A stretch of DNA of 64,000 nucleotides, from positions 496,001 through 560,000 of the forward strand of contig JAZNGM010000001.1 of assembly GCA_045576455.1 (NCBI GenBank), written 5' to 3'. This document shows positions 1 to 9,939 of this stretch, piece after piece. Within the stretch, counting starts at the first letter, position 1; each line of letters begins with the position of its first letter. The notes under the pieces are model-generated. The model saw only the letters and a program-made list of their open reading frames with translations. It searched no databases and had not been told where the DNA came from. Source of the stretch: RGIG4034 sp045576455. GTDB lineage: Bacteria; Bacillota; Clostridia; Lachnospirales; Lachnospiraceae. The position numbers and the translations under genes are program-made.

Positions 1-1
1 G

Positions 2-247
2 TCCGGCGGTGAGCAGCAGCGTGTTGCGATAGCAAGAGCCATTGCCCATCATCCGAGAATTCTTTTTGCGGATGAGCCTACGGCAGAACTTGATAGTGGT
101 ATGGCAGCTGAGGTTACAGAACTTTTTAAGCGTATGACCACAGAAGAAAATGTAACTATTATAATGACTACACATGACGTCGGATTAATGGATGCCGGTG
201 ATGTGATAGTGGAATTACAAAATGGAGAGCAGGTATGTCAGAAATAA
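2..247 (+). CDS. ABC transporter ATP-binding protein, C-terminal part
   Basis: Only the last 81 codons are inside the window; the gene enters from the left edge. The visible part opens directly in the ABC signature (SGGEQQRVAIARA), followed by Walker B (ILFADEPTAELD) and the H-loop histidine (TTHD), so it is the C-terminal half of a nucleotide-binding domain. The SGGEQQR and ADEPT wording is typical of the MacB/LolD branch, which powers lipoprotein- or peptide-handling transporters of the FtsX-like permease type. Its 3' end overlaps the next ATPase gene by 13 bases, so the two ATPases are translationally coupled and probably serve one transporter whose permeases lie upstream, outside the window. 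The substrate cannot be inferred. Confidence 0.85.
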   Translation, partial: SGGEQQRVAIARAIAHHPRILFADEPTAELDSGMAAEVTELFKRMTTEENVTIIMTTHDVGLMDAGDVIVELQNGEQVCQK

Positions 248-1119
248 TGATACAGGCCGACGGCCTTGTTAAAATTTATAAAACAAAACAGACAGAAGTT
301 CTTGCTCTGCAGGGACTTGATCTGACGGTTGAGGCCGGAGAATTTACGGCATTAATCGGAAACAGTGGTAGTGGTAAATCCACATTCTTAAATATGATAG
401 GCGGTCTTGACAGACCAAGTGCAGGTTCCCTTATTGTAGGCGGTAAAAACTTATTTACCATGACAGATAAGGAACTGGTTAAGTATAAGAGAAATGAAGT
501 GGGATTTGTATGGCAGAATAATGCCAGAAACTTACTTCCGTACTTATCGGCAGTAGAAAATGTTATGCTTCCGATGAATATATCCAGTGAGGGTAAGAAA
601 AAGCAGAAAGCATTAGAGCTTCTTGAAATGGTAGGAATGGCACATAAGAAACACAGCCGTTTGAATATGCTTTCCGGTGGTGAGCAGCAGAGAATTGCCA
701 TCGCCATTGCTTTATCCAATTCCCCGAAGATATTGTTGGCGGATGAACCGACAGGTAGTGTTGATACAAAAACTGCTGACCAGATTTTTGATATTTTTAC
801 GGAGCTTAATAAAAACGGACAGACAATCCTTATCGTAACACATGATATTGCCCTTTCTAAGAAAGTTAGAAGAGTTATCGCTATAAGGGACGGTAAGATA
901 AGTAGTGAGCGTATTCTTAAAGAGTCTTATGCAGAACGTCTTAAAGAAGCTGCCGTTGACTGGCGTGCAGAGGATACCCAGGAAGAATTTGTTATCCTTG
1001 ACAGGGCAGGACGTGTACAGATTCCGAGAGAAATATTAAACCAGATGGGACTTGCTGATAATAAGGTGCTTCTTGAGTACCATGACAACAAAGTAGTAAT
1101 CAGTAATCCTAATAATTAA
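235..1119 (+). CDS. ABC transporter ATP-binding protein with C-terminal AbrB-like domain
   Basis: This 294-residue protein is a complete MacB/LolD-type nucleotide-binding domain plus a tail. Walker A is GNSGSGKST (about residues 42-50); the signature LSGGEQQRIAIAIAL, Walker B ILLADEPTGSVD and the H-loop THD follow in order, so ATP hydrolysis should be intact. Usual members of this family end near residue 230. Here residues about 250-294 add a segment (LDRAGRVQIPREIL, then KVLLEYHDNKVVI) matching the AbrB/SpoVT/MazE swapped-hairpin fold, normally a DNA-binding dimerisation module. The start ATG lies inside the previous ATPase gene, 13 bases before its end. I infer a coupled ATPase pair; whether the tail binds DNA or only dimerises the ATPase is unknown. 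Confidence 0.85.
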   Translation: MSEIMIQADGLVKIYKTKQTEVLALQGLDLTVEAGEFTALIGNSGSGKSTFLNMIGGLDRPSAGSLIVGGKNLFTMTDKELVKYKRNEVGFVWQNNARNLLPYLSAVENVMLPMNISSEGKKKQKALELLEMVGMAHKKHSRLNMLSGGEQQRIAIAIALSNSPKILLADEPTGSVDTKTADQIFDIFTELNKNGQTILIVTHDIALSKKVRRVIAIRDGKISSERILKESYAERLKEAAVDWRAEDTQEEFVILDRAGRVQIPREILNQMGLADNKVLLEYHDNKVVISNPNN

Positions 1120-1169
1120 ACGGGGATTAGTGGTTCCTCGAACGAGACGTTCAGGGAATGGAGATTAGT

Positions 1170-2693
1170 ATGAAAAAACGAATTGTAGCCGGTTTGCTTC
1201 TCATGACAATGCTTTTTACGGGCTGTGGAGACAAAACGAAAAAGACCGATTCGGTCAATGATGGACCGGTCAAAGAAATAACAGATGTTGCTGATGGCAA
1301 TACCGATACGGATAACGCAGGAAATATAGGAAACGAAGAGGAATTAATGCGTACCTGTTCTTTTGACACGAATATCAGATTTCAGACATTAGATGGCTTT
1401 GGTGCTGCGTATACATGGTATTCCGATTGGCTTTTCCGTTGCGAAGATGTAGAAGGCGCGATGGATGCATTATTTAAAGATGCGAAGCTTACCGTGCTGC
1501 GATTCAAAAATGAATATGAGTATGAGCGCGATGATTACGCGTGGAATGCTCCCGTTATGCAGAAGTATTATGAAGGAGCGAAGACCCGTGCAGCAGAATA
1601 TGGGGAAGAACCTACGGTTCTGATGTGTTGTTGGTCTTCGCCTTCCTATCTGAAAGAAGGTAATGACCGGACGGGAGGCGCATCACTTAAGAAGGATGCA
1701 GACGGAAATTACTGTTATAAAGAATATGCAGACTGGTGGGTAGAATCAATACAATATTATGAAAGCTATGGTTTTAATGTTGATTATGTTTGTATCCAGA
1801 ATGAAGTTGATTTTGCCGCAGATTATGACGGATGCCGGTTTGCACCACAGGAAACGGATACAATAGCGTCCTATGCCAAAGCCCATATTGCCGTGTATGA
1901 TGCTTTTAAAGCAGCTTTTGGTGAAGACGCACCTAAAATATTGGGTCCGGAAACCATGTCTTGTGAGATTGATGCGGTTAAGGGTTATATGGATCCTGTA
2001 ATAAAAGAAAGACCGGATGCGGTTTGCGGAATTGCCCATCATTTGTATGTGGGTGGTGAAGGAGACGGACAGGAAAATTCCATATATCCGGAAAGCTTTG
2101 TAACTGATTTCATGAGCTTAAACCAGTTTTTCCCTGACTATACAAAATGGCAGACAGAATATTATATCGGCCGTGGTTTACAGACGGCACAGGTTATCAA
2201 TAACTGTATGATTTATGAGAATGCCAATGCGTATCTGTATTGGAGCGGTGTATGGGAAGAACTTGATGAAGGATTCGAAAATACATACCTTATGGGTACT
2301 TATTATAATAAAGCAGATTGGGTGACGGATACCGGTTGGAGATTATGTGCGGATTATTATGCCCTCAGACATTTCTCTGAGTTTGTGAGACCGGGCTATA
2401 TAAGAATTAAGGCACTTTCCGGTGAACGTCAGATCGCTACCAGTGCTTATATAAGTCCGGATGAAAAGAATGTTTCCATTATTCTTATTAATCCGACAAC
2501 AGAGGAATATAAGTATACAATAACAGGAGATAAATATGAATTTACGGACAGCAGGATAGTGCAGTCAGTATTCGGGGATGTATGTGAATCGGCAGATAGC
2601 TGTTATAAGGAACTGGGGAGTCTTGGAACCGATAACACGCTTTTACTGCCGGCAGGAAGTGTTACTTCAATAAATATCAAGATAGGAGAGTAA
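1170..2693 (+). CDS. Secreted lipoprotein GH30-family xylanase (probable)
   Basis: A 507-residue exported lipoprotein. The signal peptide ends in a lipobox LFTGC with lipidated Cys19, followed by an Asp/Thr/Asn-rich linker to about residue 60. The catalytic domain starts with FQTLDGFGAAYTWYS, the GH30/clan-A opening. The likely acid/base is Glu212 in CIQNEVDF and the likely nucleophile Glu330 in WQTEYYIGRG. A short C-terminal beta-sandwich follows the barrel, as usual in GH30. GH30 includes glucuronoxylanases that cut next to methylglucuronate branches; the neighbouring GH10 and the downstream GH115 make that the best guess, but the subfamily is not proven. I chose ATG 1170 because GGAG at 1160-1163 is correctly spaced; the upstream in-frame ATG at 1158 has its ribosome site too close. 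Confidence 0.8.
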   Translation: MKKRIVAGLLLMTMLFTGCGDKTKKTDSVNDGPVKEITDVADGNTDTDNAGNIGNEEELMRTCSFDTNIRFQTLDGFGAAYTWYSDWLFRCEDVEGAMDALFKDAKLTVLRFKNEYEYERDDYAWNAPVMQKYYEGAKTRAAEYGEEPTVLMCCWSSPSYLKEGNDRTGGASLKKDADGNYCYKEYADWWVESIQYYESYGFNVDYVCIQNEVDFAADYDGCRFAPQETDTIASYAKAHIAVYDAFKAAFGEDAPKILGPETMSCEIDAVKGYMDPVIKERPDAVCGIAHHLYVGGEGDGQENSIYPESFVTDFMSLNQFFPDYTKWQTEYYIGRGLQTAQVINNCMIYENANAYLYWSGVWEELDEGFENTYLMGTYYNKADWVTDTGWRLCADYYALRHFSEFVRPGYIRIKALSGERQIATSAYISPDEKNVSIILINPTTEEYKYTITGDKYEFTDSRIVQSVFGDVCESADSCYKELGSLGTDNTLLLPAGSVTSINIKIGE

Positions 2694-2697
2694 AAAA

Positions 2698-4074
2698 ATG
2701 AAAATGAAAAAATTAGGTATTCTTTTGCTTTGCGTAGTGATGGTTATTTCCATGACATCATGCGGCAAATCCAAAAAGGATGACAATGATCAGAAAGATG
2801 TGTCAACAGAAAATGTTGACAACAACGATGATGTAAAAGATGAGGGAGATGCTGCCCAAAAAGATGACGCTTCTAAAACGGAAGATGATTCCAAAACGGA
2901 AGATGATTCTAAAACGGAAGAAGATACTAATAAAGATGATGAAAAAGTAGAAGAGCCGGTTTTAGAGGAAGTAAGACCGTTAAAGGAAGTATATGCAGGC
3001 AGAATGGATGTAGGAATGTGTTTAAATACATCCACTATTGCAGATAAGTATAAAGATCAGGTAGTAACACACTTTACCAGTGTTACCTGTGAAAATGAAA
3101 TGAAACCGGATGCGATTTTACATGAGCAGAAGACGAAAAACGGAATGGGCGATGACCAGACATATGTTGCCATATCTTTTGACAGATGTCAGAAAATTGT
3201 AGATTACTGTATCGCGAATGGGCTTAAAATGCGTTTCCATACATTAGTATGGCATGCACAGACACCGGAATGGTTTTTCCATGAAAGCTATGATAATTCA
3301 AAACCGTTAGTAGATAAAGATACTATGATTGCAAGAATGAAGAATTATATCTTTGCGGTTATTGAATATCTTGATACAAATCACCCGGGACTTGTTTATA
3401 CAATCGACGTAGTTAATGAAGCCTTTAACGGTAATGCAGAGTATAAGATTAAGGAAACTGATAACCGTTGGTATGATACCATCGGTGTTGACTATGTATA
3501 TTACGCATTCCTTTTTGCAAGGGAAGCAATTGATGCATCTGTTAACATGAAAGACGTAACATTAGTTTATAACGATTACAGCATGATGTATAAGGATACT
3601 ACCGTACCGAAGGGACTTAAAGAAATGTTCGGAAAATATGGTAAAGATCCACATGATTATATTGATGCATTAGGTATGCAGTCACATATTTCAACGGATA
3701 CCAAGATTAAATCGTTCCTGTTTGCTGCAAGAAGATTTGTGGAAGCAGGTTATGAGCTTCAGATAACAGAACTTGACATTGCAATCCCAAATATCAGTGT
3801 AGGAAAATATCCGGATGAGACACAACTTGATTTACAGGGTAAAAAATACCGTTATCTTATGGAAGGTCTTATGCAATTACAAGATCAGGGCTATGTAGTT
3901 TCAGGTGTTACTTTATGGGGTATCAATGACAGTAACTCATGGATTATGAATAATAACCTTAAGGATTCACATGCATTACTTTGGAATAAACAGAATCAGG
4001 AAAAACCCGCGTTAAGAGGTATAGCATTATGTTCTGACATACCGGCATGGTTTAAATATGGTCTTGATCTTTAA
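2698..4074 (+). CDS. Secreted lipoprotein endo-1,4-beta-xylanase, GH10
   Basis: A 458-residue lipoprotein that cuts the beta-1,4-xylan backbone at the cell surface. The signal peptide ends MTSC with lipidated Cys22, then comes a highly acidic linker of about 70 residues containing three copies of an 18-bp unit (2872-2925) encoding SKTEDD-like hexapeptides. The GH10 barrel follows: TCENEMKPD, WHAQTPEWF, acid/base Glu241 in VVNEAFN and nucleophile Glu358 in ITELDIAI, with the C-terminal WGINDSNSW loop. All key residues are present. It starts four bases after the GH30 stop with AGGAG upstream, so both xylanases are co-translated. The linker probably holds the enzyme away from the membrane through the wall. 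Confidence 0.95.
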   Translation: MKMKKLGILLLCVVMVISMTSCGKSKKDDNDQKDVSTENVDNNDDVKDEGDAAQKDDASKTEDDSKTEDDSKTEEDTNKDDEKVEEPVLEEVRPLKEVYAGRMDVGMCLNTSTIADKYKDQVVTHFTSVTCENEMKPDAILHEQKTKNGMGDDQTYVAISFDRCQKIVDYCIANGLKMRFHTLVWHAQTPEWFFHESYDNSKPLVDKDTMIARMKNYIFAVIEYLDTNHPGLVYTIDVVNEAFNGNAEYKIKETDNRWYDTIGVDYVYYAFLFAREAIDASVNMKDVTLVYNDYSMMYKDTTVPKGLKEMFGKYGKDPHDYIDALGMQSHISTDTKIKSFLFAARRFVEAGYELQITELDIAIPNISVGKYPDETQLDLQGKKYRYLMEGLMQLQDQGYVVSGVTLWGINDSNSWIMNNNLKDSHALLWNKQNQEKPALRGIALCSDIPAWFKYGLDL

Positions 4075-4094
4075 TTAATGCGGAGGATGATGGG

Positions 4095-6290
4095 GTGGCT
4101 GTAAAATATTATGAAAACGAAAAGATATGGAAGCTTGATACCAAATCTACCAGTTATGTAATTGGTGCATTTGATGATGAAGGATTTATAGGACATATTT
4201 ATTATGGTAAAAAGCTTAGCCAACATGCTCTTGCATATCGTGTATATGCAAGAGAGCGGAATTTTCCGTCCAGAGTAGACAGCGAAAGGGTAACCTTTAT
4301 GGACTCCTTCCCATTTGAATATCCGGTACACGGTCTGGGAGATTTAAAAGAAGATGCATTGACCATTAAGACAGCTTTAGGGCATAGCGTCCTTCAGCTT
4401 TCTTATGAGTCACACAGAATATATAAGGGCAAGGAACCGCTTACAGGACTTCCGGCAACCTTTGGTAATGAAGAGGACGTGGAATCGCTGGAAATTGTCT
4501 GTGTGGACCCTATATTAAAACTGCATGTAATACTTAAATACAGTGCATTTTATGCAACCGATGTTATTACAAGAAGTGTGAAAGTGATTAATGACAGTGA
4601 GCAGAACATATTCTTAACAAGGATTATGAGTTCCTGCGTTAATATGGATGATGAAGAATATGATGTGATTACCCAGTACGGAGGCTGGAGCAGGGAAGGT
4701 AATATTAACCGTTATCCTTTACCGTATGGTAATCATAATGTGGCTTCAGTCTGTGGTAAAACAAGTCATGAATATCAGCCGTTTATTGCACTTTGCTCAC
4801 ACAATACGGGTGAGGATAATGGTAAAGTATATGCGTTTCATTTTGTATATTCAGGCAACTTCTTAGCACAGGCAACGAGGAGCTTTGGTAACAACGTCCG
4901 TGTGTCTGTAGGTATTAATCCATCCGATTTTACATGGAAGCTTGAGCCGGGCGAAACGTTTGAAACTCCGGAAGTGGTACATACCTATACAGAAGAGGGG
5001 CTTTCGGGAATGACCCGCAATCTGCACGACCAGTACAGAAACCATCTTATTAGAAGTCCGTATCTTCATAAGAAACGCCCTATATTAATTAATAACTGGG
5101 AAGCAACATATTTTAACTTCGATACGGATAAGCTCCTTGCCATTGCAAAGCAGGCATCAGAGCTGGGTATCGAGATGTTGGTTATGGATGATGGCTGGTT
5201 TGGTAAGAGAAATAATGATAGTTGTTCTTTGGGTGACTGGTATGTTAATGAAGATAAGTTAAAAGGCGGATTGCCGTATCTTGTATCAGAAATTAACAAG
5301 ATGGGGATGAAGTTTGGTATATGGTTTGAGCCGGAAATGGTTTGTCCGGATTCTGATTTATACCGTGCACATCCGGATTATGCAATTGCAGTACCCGGAA
5401 GACGTGCAGGACTTAAAAGAACACAGTATGTACTTGATTTTTCAAGAAAAGAAGTAGTAGATGCCGTGTTTACGATGCTTTCAGCTATCCTGAAAAGTTG
5501 CAATATAGAGTATGTTAAATGGGATATGAACCGTATAATATGCGATTTGGGAAGCATAGGACTTCCGGCAGACAGACAGGGAGAATTGCTTCACCGGTAT
5601 ATGCTTGGCGTTTATGAGATTCAGGACAGACTTATCAAGACCTTCCCTAATCTTCTTTTGGAAAACTGTTCAAGCGGTGGCGGAAGATTCGATCCGGGAA
5701 TGCTTTATTACAGCCCGCAGATATGGACATCGGATGATACGGATGCAATGGAGCGTCTGGTTATACAGGAAGGTGCAGCGATGCTGTATCCTTTATCAAC
5801 CATGGGAGCCCATGTCAGCGATTGTCCTAACCATATAACCGGAAGGACGGTTCCTTTTGAAACAAGAGGATATGTAGCACTGGCAGGAACCTTTGGTTAC
5901 GAGCTGGATGTTACAAGAATCCCGGAAAAAGACAGGAACATGATTCCTAAGCAGGTAGATGCTTATCACAAATATAATGACCTTGTAAGAGAAGGCGATT
6001 ATTACCGCCTTGAGTCATTTTCCAAGAACGGTAAGCTTGATGCCTACATGGTTGTTAAAAAGGATAAATCAGAGGCACTCGTAACCATGATTCATGTCTT
6101 TAACAGACCGATAGAAGGTGGTAAATGGGTGAGATTAAAAGGACTTAAGCCGGAGGCAGTATATCGTGTAAATGATGAAGAAAGATTATATACCGGCGAA
6201 GAACTTATGTATATAGGTATTTACAGTTCAGCACCTTGGGCCGGCGGTGATTTTACCGGAAAGCTTTATCATGTAATGGAAGTAAAATAA
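4095..6290 (+). CDS. Alpha-galactosidase, GH36
   Basis: A 731-residue GH36 enzyme that releases terminal alpha-D-galactose from oligosaccharides. Length and order match the family: N-terminal beta-supersandwich, then a TIM barrel with MDDGWFG, GIWFEPEM, nucleophile Asp477 in VKWDMNR, and acid/base at Asp547/548 in WTSDDTDAMERL, with CSSGGGRFDPG between them. There is no signal peptide, so it acts inside the cell on imported oligosaccharides. Translation starts at GTG 4095, eight bases after GGAGG (4082-4086); nearby ATGs are out of frame. It sits in the middle of xylan genes, so its substrate is more likely a galactosylated side chain than free raffinose, but that is inference. Confidence 0.93.
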   Translation: MAVKYYENEKIWKLDTKSTSYVIGAFDDEGFIGHIYYGKKLSQHALAYRVYARERNFPSRVDSERVTFMDSFPFEYPVHGLGDLKEDALTIKTALGHSVLQLSYESHRIYKGKEPLTGLPATFGNEEDVESLEIVCVDPILKLHVILKYSAFYATDVITRSVKVINDSEQNIFLTRIMSSCVNMDDEEYDVITQYGGWSREGNINRYPLPYGNHNVASVCGKTSHEYQPFIALCSHNTGEDNGKVYAFHFVYSGNFLAQATRSFGNNVRVSVGINPSDFTWKLEPGETFETPEVVHTYTEEGLSGMTRNLHDQYRNHLIRSPYLHKKRPILINNWEATYFNFDTDKLLAIAKQASELGIEMLVMDDGWFGKRNNDSCSLGDWYVNEDKLKGGLPYLVSEINKMGMKFGIWFEPEMVCPDSDLYRAHPDYAIAVPGRRAGLKRTQYVLDFSRKEVVDAVFTMLSAILKSCNIEYVKWDMNRIICDLGSIGLPADRQGELLHRYMLGVYEIQDRLIKTFPNLLLENCSSGGGRFDPGMLYYSPQIWTSDDTDAMERLVIQEGAAMLYPLSTMGAHVSDCPNHITGRTVPFETRGYVALAGTFGYELDVTRIPEKDRNMIPKQVDAYHKYNDLVREGDYYRLESFSKNGKLDAYMVVKKDKSEALVTMIHVFNRPIEGGKWVRLKGLKPEAVYRVNDEERLYTGEELMYIGIYSSAPWAGGDFTGKLYHVMEVK

Positions 6291-6318
6291 AAATAATACA
6301 TAAAGTGAGGGAAAAACT

Positions 6319-7734
6319 ATGATTAAAAAATTTAATGAACACAATCCTGTTATGACACAAAAGTATGGAGCAGATCCATATGCACTCGTATATGACGGAA
6401 GAGTATACCTCTATATGACTGCAGACACTTATATGTATTTCTCGGATGGAACAATCCGTGAGAATAACTATTCCAACATTAATACGATTAACGTAATTTC
6501 TTCTGCAGACCTTGTAAACTGGACAGATCATGGTTCAGTACATGCAGCAGGTGAAGCAGGTGCAGCACCTTGGGGCGGAAACTCATGGGCACCGGCAGCA
6601 GCATATAAAAATATTGATGGAAAAGATAAATTTTTCCTTTATTTTGCAAACAGCGGAAACGGTATTGCTGTATTAACCTCTGACAGTCCGGTAGGACCAT
6701 TCGTTGATCCGATTAACGGACCGCTTGTTTCAAGAGAAACCCCTAACTGTGCAGATGTAACATGGTTATTTGACCCGGCTGTATTAATGGATGATGACGG
6801 TAATGCGTATATCTATTTTGGTGGCGGATGCTCAAGAGAGCAGAAGGTAGATAATCCGGGAACTGCCAGAGTGGCTAAACTTGGCGCCGACATGGTAAGT
6901 CTTGATGGCGGCCCAATCAGAATTGAAAATGTATCCTACTTATTTGAAGATTCAGGAATTAACAAAATTAACGGAAAATATGTATATTCCTACTGCTCTA
7001 ACTTCTCTGTACCACAGGATAAGGAAGCAGAAATCGGATTTGGTAACGGTGAAATCATTACCATGGTTTCAGATAACCCAATGGGACCGTTTACCTTTAA
7101 CCGTTCTATCTTAAAGAATCCGCAGTTCTACTTTGGAAGAGGCGGTAACAACCATCACTGTATGTTTGAATTTAAAGGACAGTTATACATGTCTTATCAT
7201 ACAAGAATCTTAGAGGAAGCATTAGGCGTTAACAAAGGCTACAGAAGTACAAATATTGATAAAGTAGTTCTTGGTGCAGACGGTAATATCGAGATGATTC
7301 AGGGAACAAAGGCCGGTGTAGAGCAGGTTGCATTTCTTAACCCATATGAAAAAGTAAAAGCAGTTACCTTTGCATGGATGGAAGGTGCTGACACAACACA
7401 GTATGGTGAAAACAGTATTAAGTACGGTTCCGGTGATATGATTCTTACTGCTGTTAAAGCAGGGGCTTTCACAGGACTTGCAGGTGTTGATTTTGCAGAT
7501 AAGAATGCAAAAGAAATCGTTATGTCAGTACGCGGTGCAGATGCCAAGGGTAGTGTAAGTGTAAAGATTGACAGTGTGGATGGCGAAGAAATTGCTAATG
7601 TTAAACTGGATGGACTTAATGCAGACTTTAGCGAAGTGAGTGCAACAGTTAACAAAACTGTTTCAGGAGTACATGATTTATTCTTCGTATTTGACGGAAC
7701 AGGATATGAAGTAAACGACTGGATGTTTAAATAA
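6319..7734 (+). CDS. Cytoplasmic GH43 glycosidase with CBM6-like C-terminus
   Basis: A 471-residue GH43 five-bladed propeller enzyme without a signal peptide. The catalytic triad is visible: base Asp19 (YGADPYALVYDG), pKa modulator Asp152 (LFDPAVLMDDDG) and acid Glu210 (LFEDSGINKINGKY). The conserved SWAP motif is also present. From about residue 350 a beta-sandwich resembling CBM6 ends in the VSGVHDLFFVF strand typical of that family. GH43 enzymes of this kind are beta-xylosidases, alpha-L-arabinofuranosidases or dual enzymes; here removal of arabinose or xylose from imported arabinoxylan fragments fits. It is a clear paralogue of the lipoprotein GH43 at 36985. Ribosome site GAGGGA precedes the ATG. 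Confidence 0.9.
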   Translation: MIKKFNEHNPVMTQKYGADPYALVYDGRVYLYMTADTYMYFSDGTIRENNYSNINTINVISSADLVNWTDHGSVHAAGEAGAAPWGGNSWAPAAAYKNIDGKDKFFLYFANSGNGIAVLTSDSPVGPFVDPINGPLVSRETPNCADVTWLFDPAVLMDDDGNAYIYFGGGCSREQKVDNPGTARVAKLGADMVSLDGGPIRIENVSYLFEDSGINKINGKYVYSYCSNFSVPQDKEAEIGFGNGEIITMVSDNPMGPFTFNRSILKNPQFYFGRGGNNHHCMFEFKGQLYMSYHTRILEEALGVNKGYRSTNIDKVVLGADGNIEMIQGTKAGVEQVAFLNPYEKVKAVTFAWMEGADTTQYGENSIKYGSGDMILTAVKAGAFTGLAGVDFADKNAKEIVMSVRGADAKGSVSVKIDSVDGEEIANVKLDGLNADFSEVSATVNKTVSGVHDLFFVFDGTGYEVNDWMFK

Positions 7735-7758
7735 TCGGTTAGATAAGGGAAGCAAAGT

Positions 7759-9933
7759 ATGAGAGTGATATCATATAATTCGCCGGCAAAAGATTGGAAT
7801 GAAGCAATTCCCATCGGAAACGGACGTATGGGTGCAATGGTGTTTGGACAAAGCGGAAGGGAAAGACTTCAGCTTAATGAAGACAGTATCTGGTACGGCG
7901 GACCACAGGAACGTGTTAATAAAGATTGTTTACCGAATCTTCCGAAGATTCGTCAGTTAATACTGGATGGTAAGATTAATGAAGCTGAAAATCTGATGTC
8001 AGTTGCGATGTCTGCAACACCTCAGAGTGAGCGTCCGTACCAGACCGCAGGTAACTTGTGGTTTAACTGGCCGTGGGGGGAGATGACGGACTATAAGCGT
8101 GAATTGAACCTTTCAGAAGGCAAGGTTACGGTCAGCTATTTACAGAACAAAACACGGTTTGAAAGAGAGTATTTTGCTTCTGAACCGGCACAGCTTATTA
8201 TTGTTAAGATTAAAACGGATAAACCGCAGGGACTGTCCTTCTCCTTGATGATGGATAGAGGCAGATTCTATGACGGTGCCTGCAAGATGGATGATAATAC
8301 TATTAAAATGTGGGGAAATACAGGGGAAAATGCGGTGCGTTTTCTCCTGGCGACCCGTGCGGTAGCAAAGGGAGGAACCGTAAGTGTTACAGGCGAACAC
8401 TTATTCATAGAGAATGCCGATGAAGCAACCCTTTATATTTCAATGGAAACATCTTTTTATCATCCGGAGAAAAAAGACAGCTTAGAGGCTGTTGTACGTG
8501 AAAGACTGGACAATGCCGTAAGTCAGGGTGTTGAAATAATAGAAAAAGAACATACCCGTGATTATAAAGCCTTATATGACAGAGTGGAACTTTCCCTTAA
8601 GGGAGATGATCCGCATGTAAAATACAGTGAGGATTATTTCCAGTTTGTAAGATATCTGATGATTTCGGGAAGCCGTAAAGGAACACTTCCGTTGAATCTG
8701 CAGGGTATATGGAATGACTCTATGACACCGGCATGGGATTCAAAGTATACGATTAATATTAATACGGAGATGAATTACTGGCCGGTAGAAGGTATGCAAC
8801 TTCCGGAATGCCATATACCTTTATTTGATCTTCTTAAAAGGCTTAGGGCAAACGGTCACAGGGTAGCTAAGGAAATGTATGGCTGCCGTGGCTTCGTGGC
8901 ACATCATAATACGGATATCTGGGCCGACTGTGCACCGCAGGATATTTATATTCCGGCAACCTATTGGGTAATGGGCGGCGCATGGCTTTGTACCCATATC
9001 TGGAAACACTATTTGTATACCCGAGACAAAGCGTTTTTGCAGGATATGTACGAGACTATGGAGGATGCAGTACTTTTTTTCCATGATTTCCTCATTGAAA
9101 GAGATGGTCAGTTACTTACCTGTCCGTCCGTTTCACCGGAAAATACATATATCCTTCCTGACGGAACCCATGGACATGTATGTTATGGGGCAACCATGGA
9201 TACTGAAATTCTAATAGACCTATTCGGTCAATACATAAAAGCATCGGAAGAATTAGGTATCAGTAATGCTATAACAGAGAAAACAAAAGAAATGGCAGCG
9301 AGGTTACCAAAGCTTGAGATTGGTAAATACGGACAGATTCTTGAATGGAATAAGGATTATGATGAGGCAGAACCGGGACACAGACATATTTCCCATTTAT
9401 ACGCTCTTCATCCGTCAGACCAAATTACAAAAGACGGAACCAAAGACTTATACGATGCGGCTAAGAATACCCTTGCCAGAAGACTTCAGTATGGTGGTGG
9501 CCATACCGGCTGGAGTTGTGCATGGATTGTAAATATGTATGCGCGTTTATTGGATGGGGAAAATGCATGGGAGAATCTGGTGAAGCTCTTTGAAAATTCC
9601 ACCTGCCCGAATATGTTCAGTAACCATCCGATGGGACCGGGATATGTATTCCAGATAGACGGTAATTTCGGTGGTGCATCAGGAATTATTGAAATGCTTC
9701 TTCAGAGTAACGAAACAAGAACCCTATTGTTACCGGCAATTCCAAAGGCTTGGGAAAGCGGAAGTGTCAAAGGCCTTGTTATGTGTTATGGTGCATTGGT
9801 GGATATGTCATGGGAAAACGGTAAGGTAAAAGAAGTATGCATTACAGCGGTTAATGATATGGAAACTATTCTTTGCTATAATGAAAAATCTGTTGAAATC
9901 AACCTTAAAAAGGGTGAGGTTTATAAGATGTAA
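7759..9933 (+). CDS. GH95 glycosidase (alpha-L-fucosidase or alpha-L-galactosidase)
   Basis: A 724-residue GH95 inverting enzyme. The family opening is clear (DWNEAIPIGNGRMGAMVFG, LNEDSIWYGGP), and the (alpha/alpha)6 barrel carries Asn333 and Asn335 in NINTEMNYWP, Glu461 in SVSPENTY and Asp634 in QIDGNFGGASG, corresponding to the residues known to be catalytic in bifidobacterial AfcA. No signal peptide is visible, so it works in the cytoplasm. GH95 removes alpha-1,2-L-fucose, and some members remove alpha-L-galactose; in Bacteroides xylan loci a GH95 alpha-L-galactosidase acts on cereal glucuronoarabinoxylan. The xylan context therefore favours L-galactose, but sequence alone does not settle it. 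A strong hairpin follows the stop. Confidence 0.88.
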   Translation: MRVISYNSPAKDWNEAIPIGNGRMGAMVFGQSGRERLQLNEDSIWYGGPQERVNKDCLPNLPKIRQLILDGKINEAENLMSVAMSATPQSERPYQTAGNLWFNWPWGEMTDYKRELNLSEGKVTVSYLQNKTRFEREYFASEPAQLIIVKIKTDKPQGLSFSLMMDRGRFYDGACKMDDNTIKMWGNTGENAVRFLLATRAVAKGGTVSVTGEHLFIENADEATLYISMETSFYHPEKKDSLEAVVRERLDNAVSQGVEIIEKEHTRDYKALYDRVELSLKGDDPHVKYSEDYFQFVRYLMISGSRKGTLPLNLQGIWNDSMTPAWDSKYTININTEMNYWPVEGMQLPECHIPLFDLLKRLRANGHRVAKEMYGCRGFVAHHNTDIWADCAPQDIYIPATYWVMGGAWLCTHIWKHYLYTRDKAFLQDMYETMEDAVLFFHDFLIERDGQLLTCPSVSPENTYILPDGTHGHVCYGATMDTEILIDLFGQYIKASEELGISNAITEKTKEMAARLPKLEIGKYGQILEWNKDYDEAEPGHRHISHLYALHPSDQITKDGTKDLYDAAKNTLARRLQYGGGHTGWSCAWIVNMYARLLDGENAWENLVKLFENSTCPNMFSNHPMGPGYVFQIDGNFGGASGIIEMLLQSNETRTLLLPAIPKAWESGSVKGLVMCYGALVDMSWENGKVKEVCITAVNDMETILCYNEKSVEINLKKGEVYKM

Positions 9934-9939
9934 TAATGG

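Noticed and set aside
2872..2925. 18-bp tandem repeats as a mobile or regulatory repeat
   Set aside because: They encode the in-frame acidic linker of the GH10 lipoprotein and are explained as a protein spacer.
7299..7814. Antisense ORF of 171 codons over the GH43/GH95 junction
   Set aside because: It overlaps two clear genes and shows no recognisable domain.
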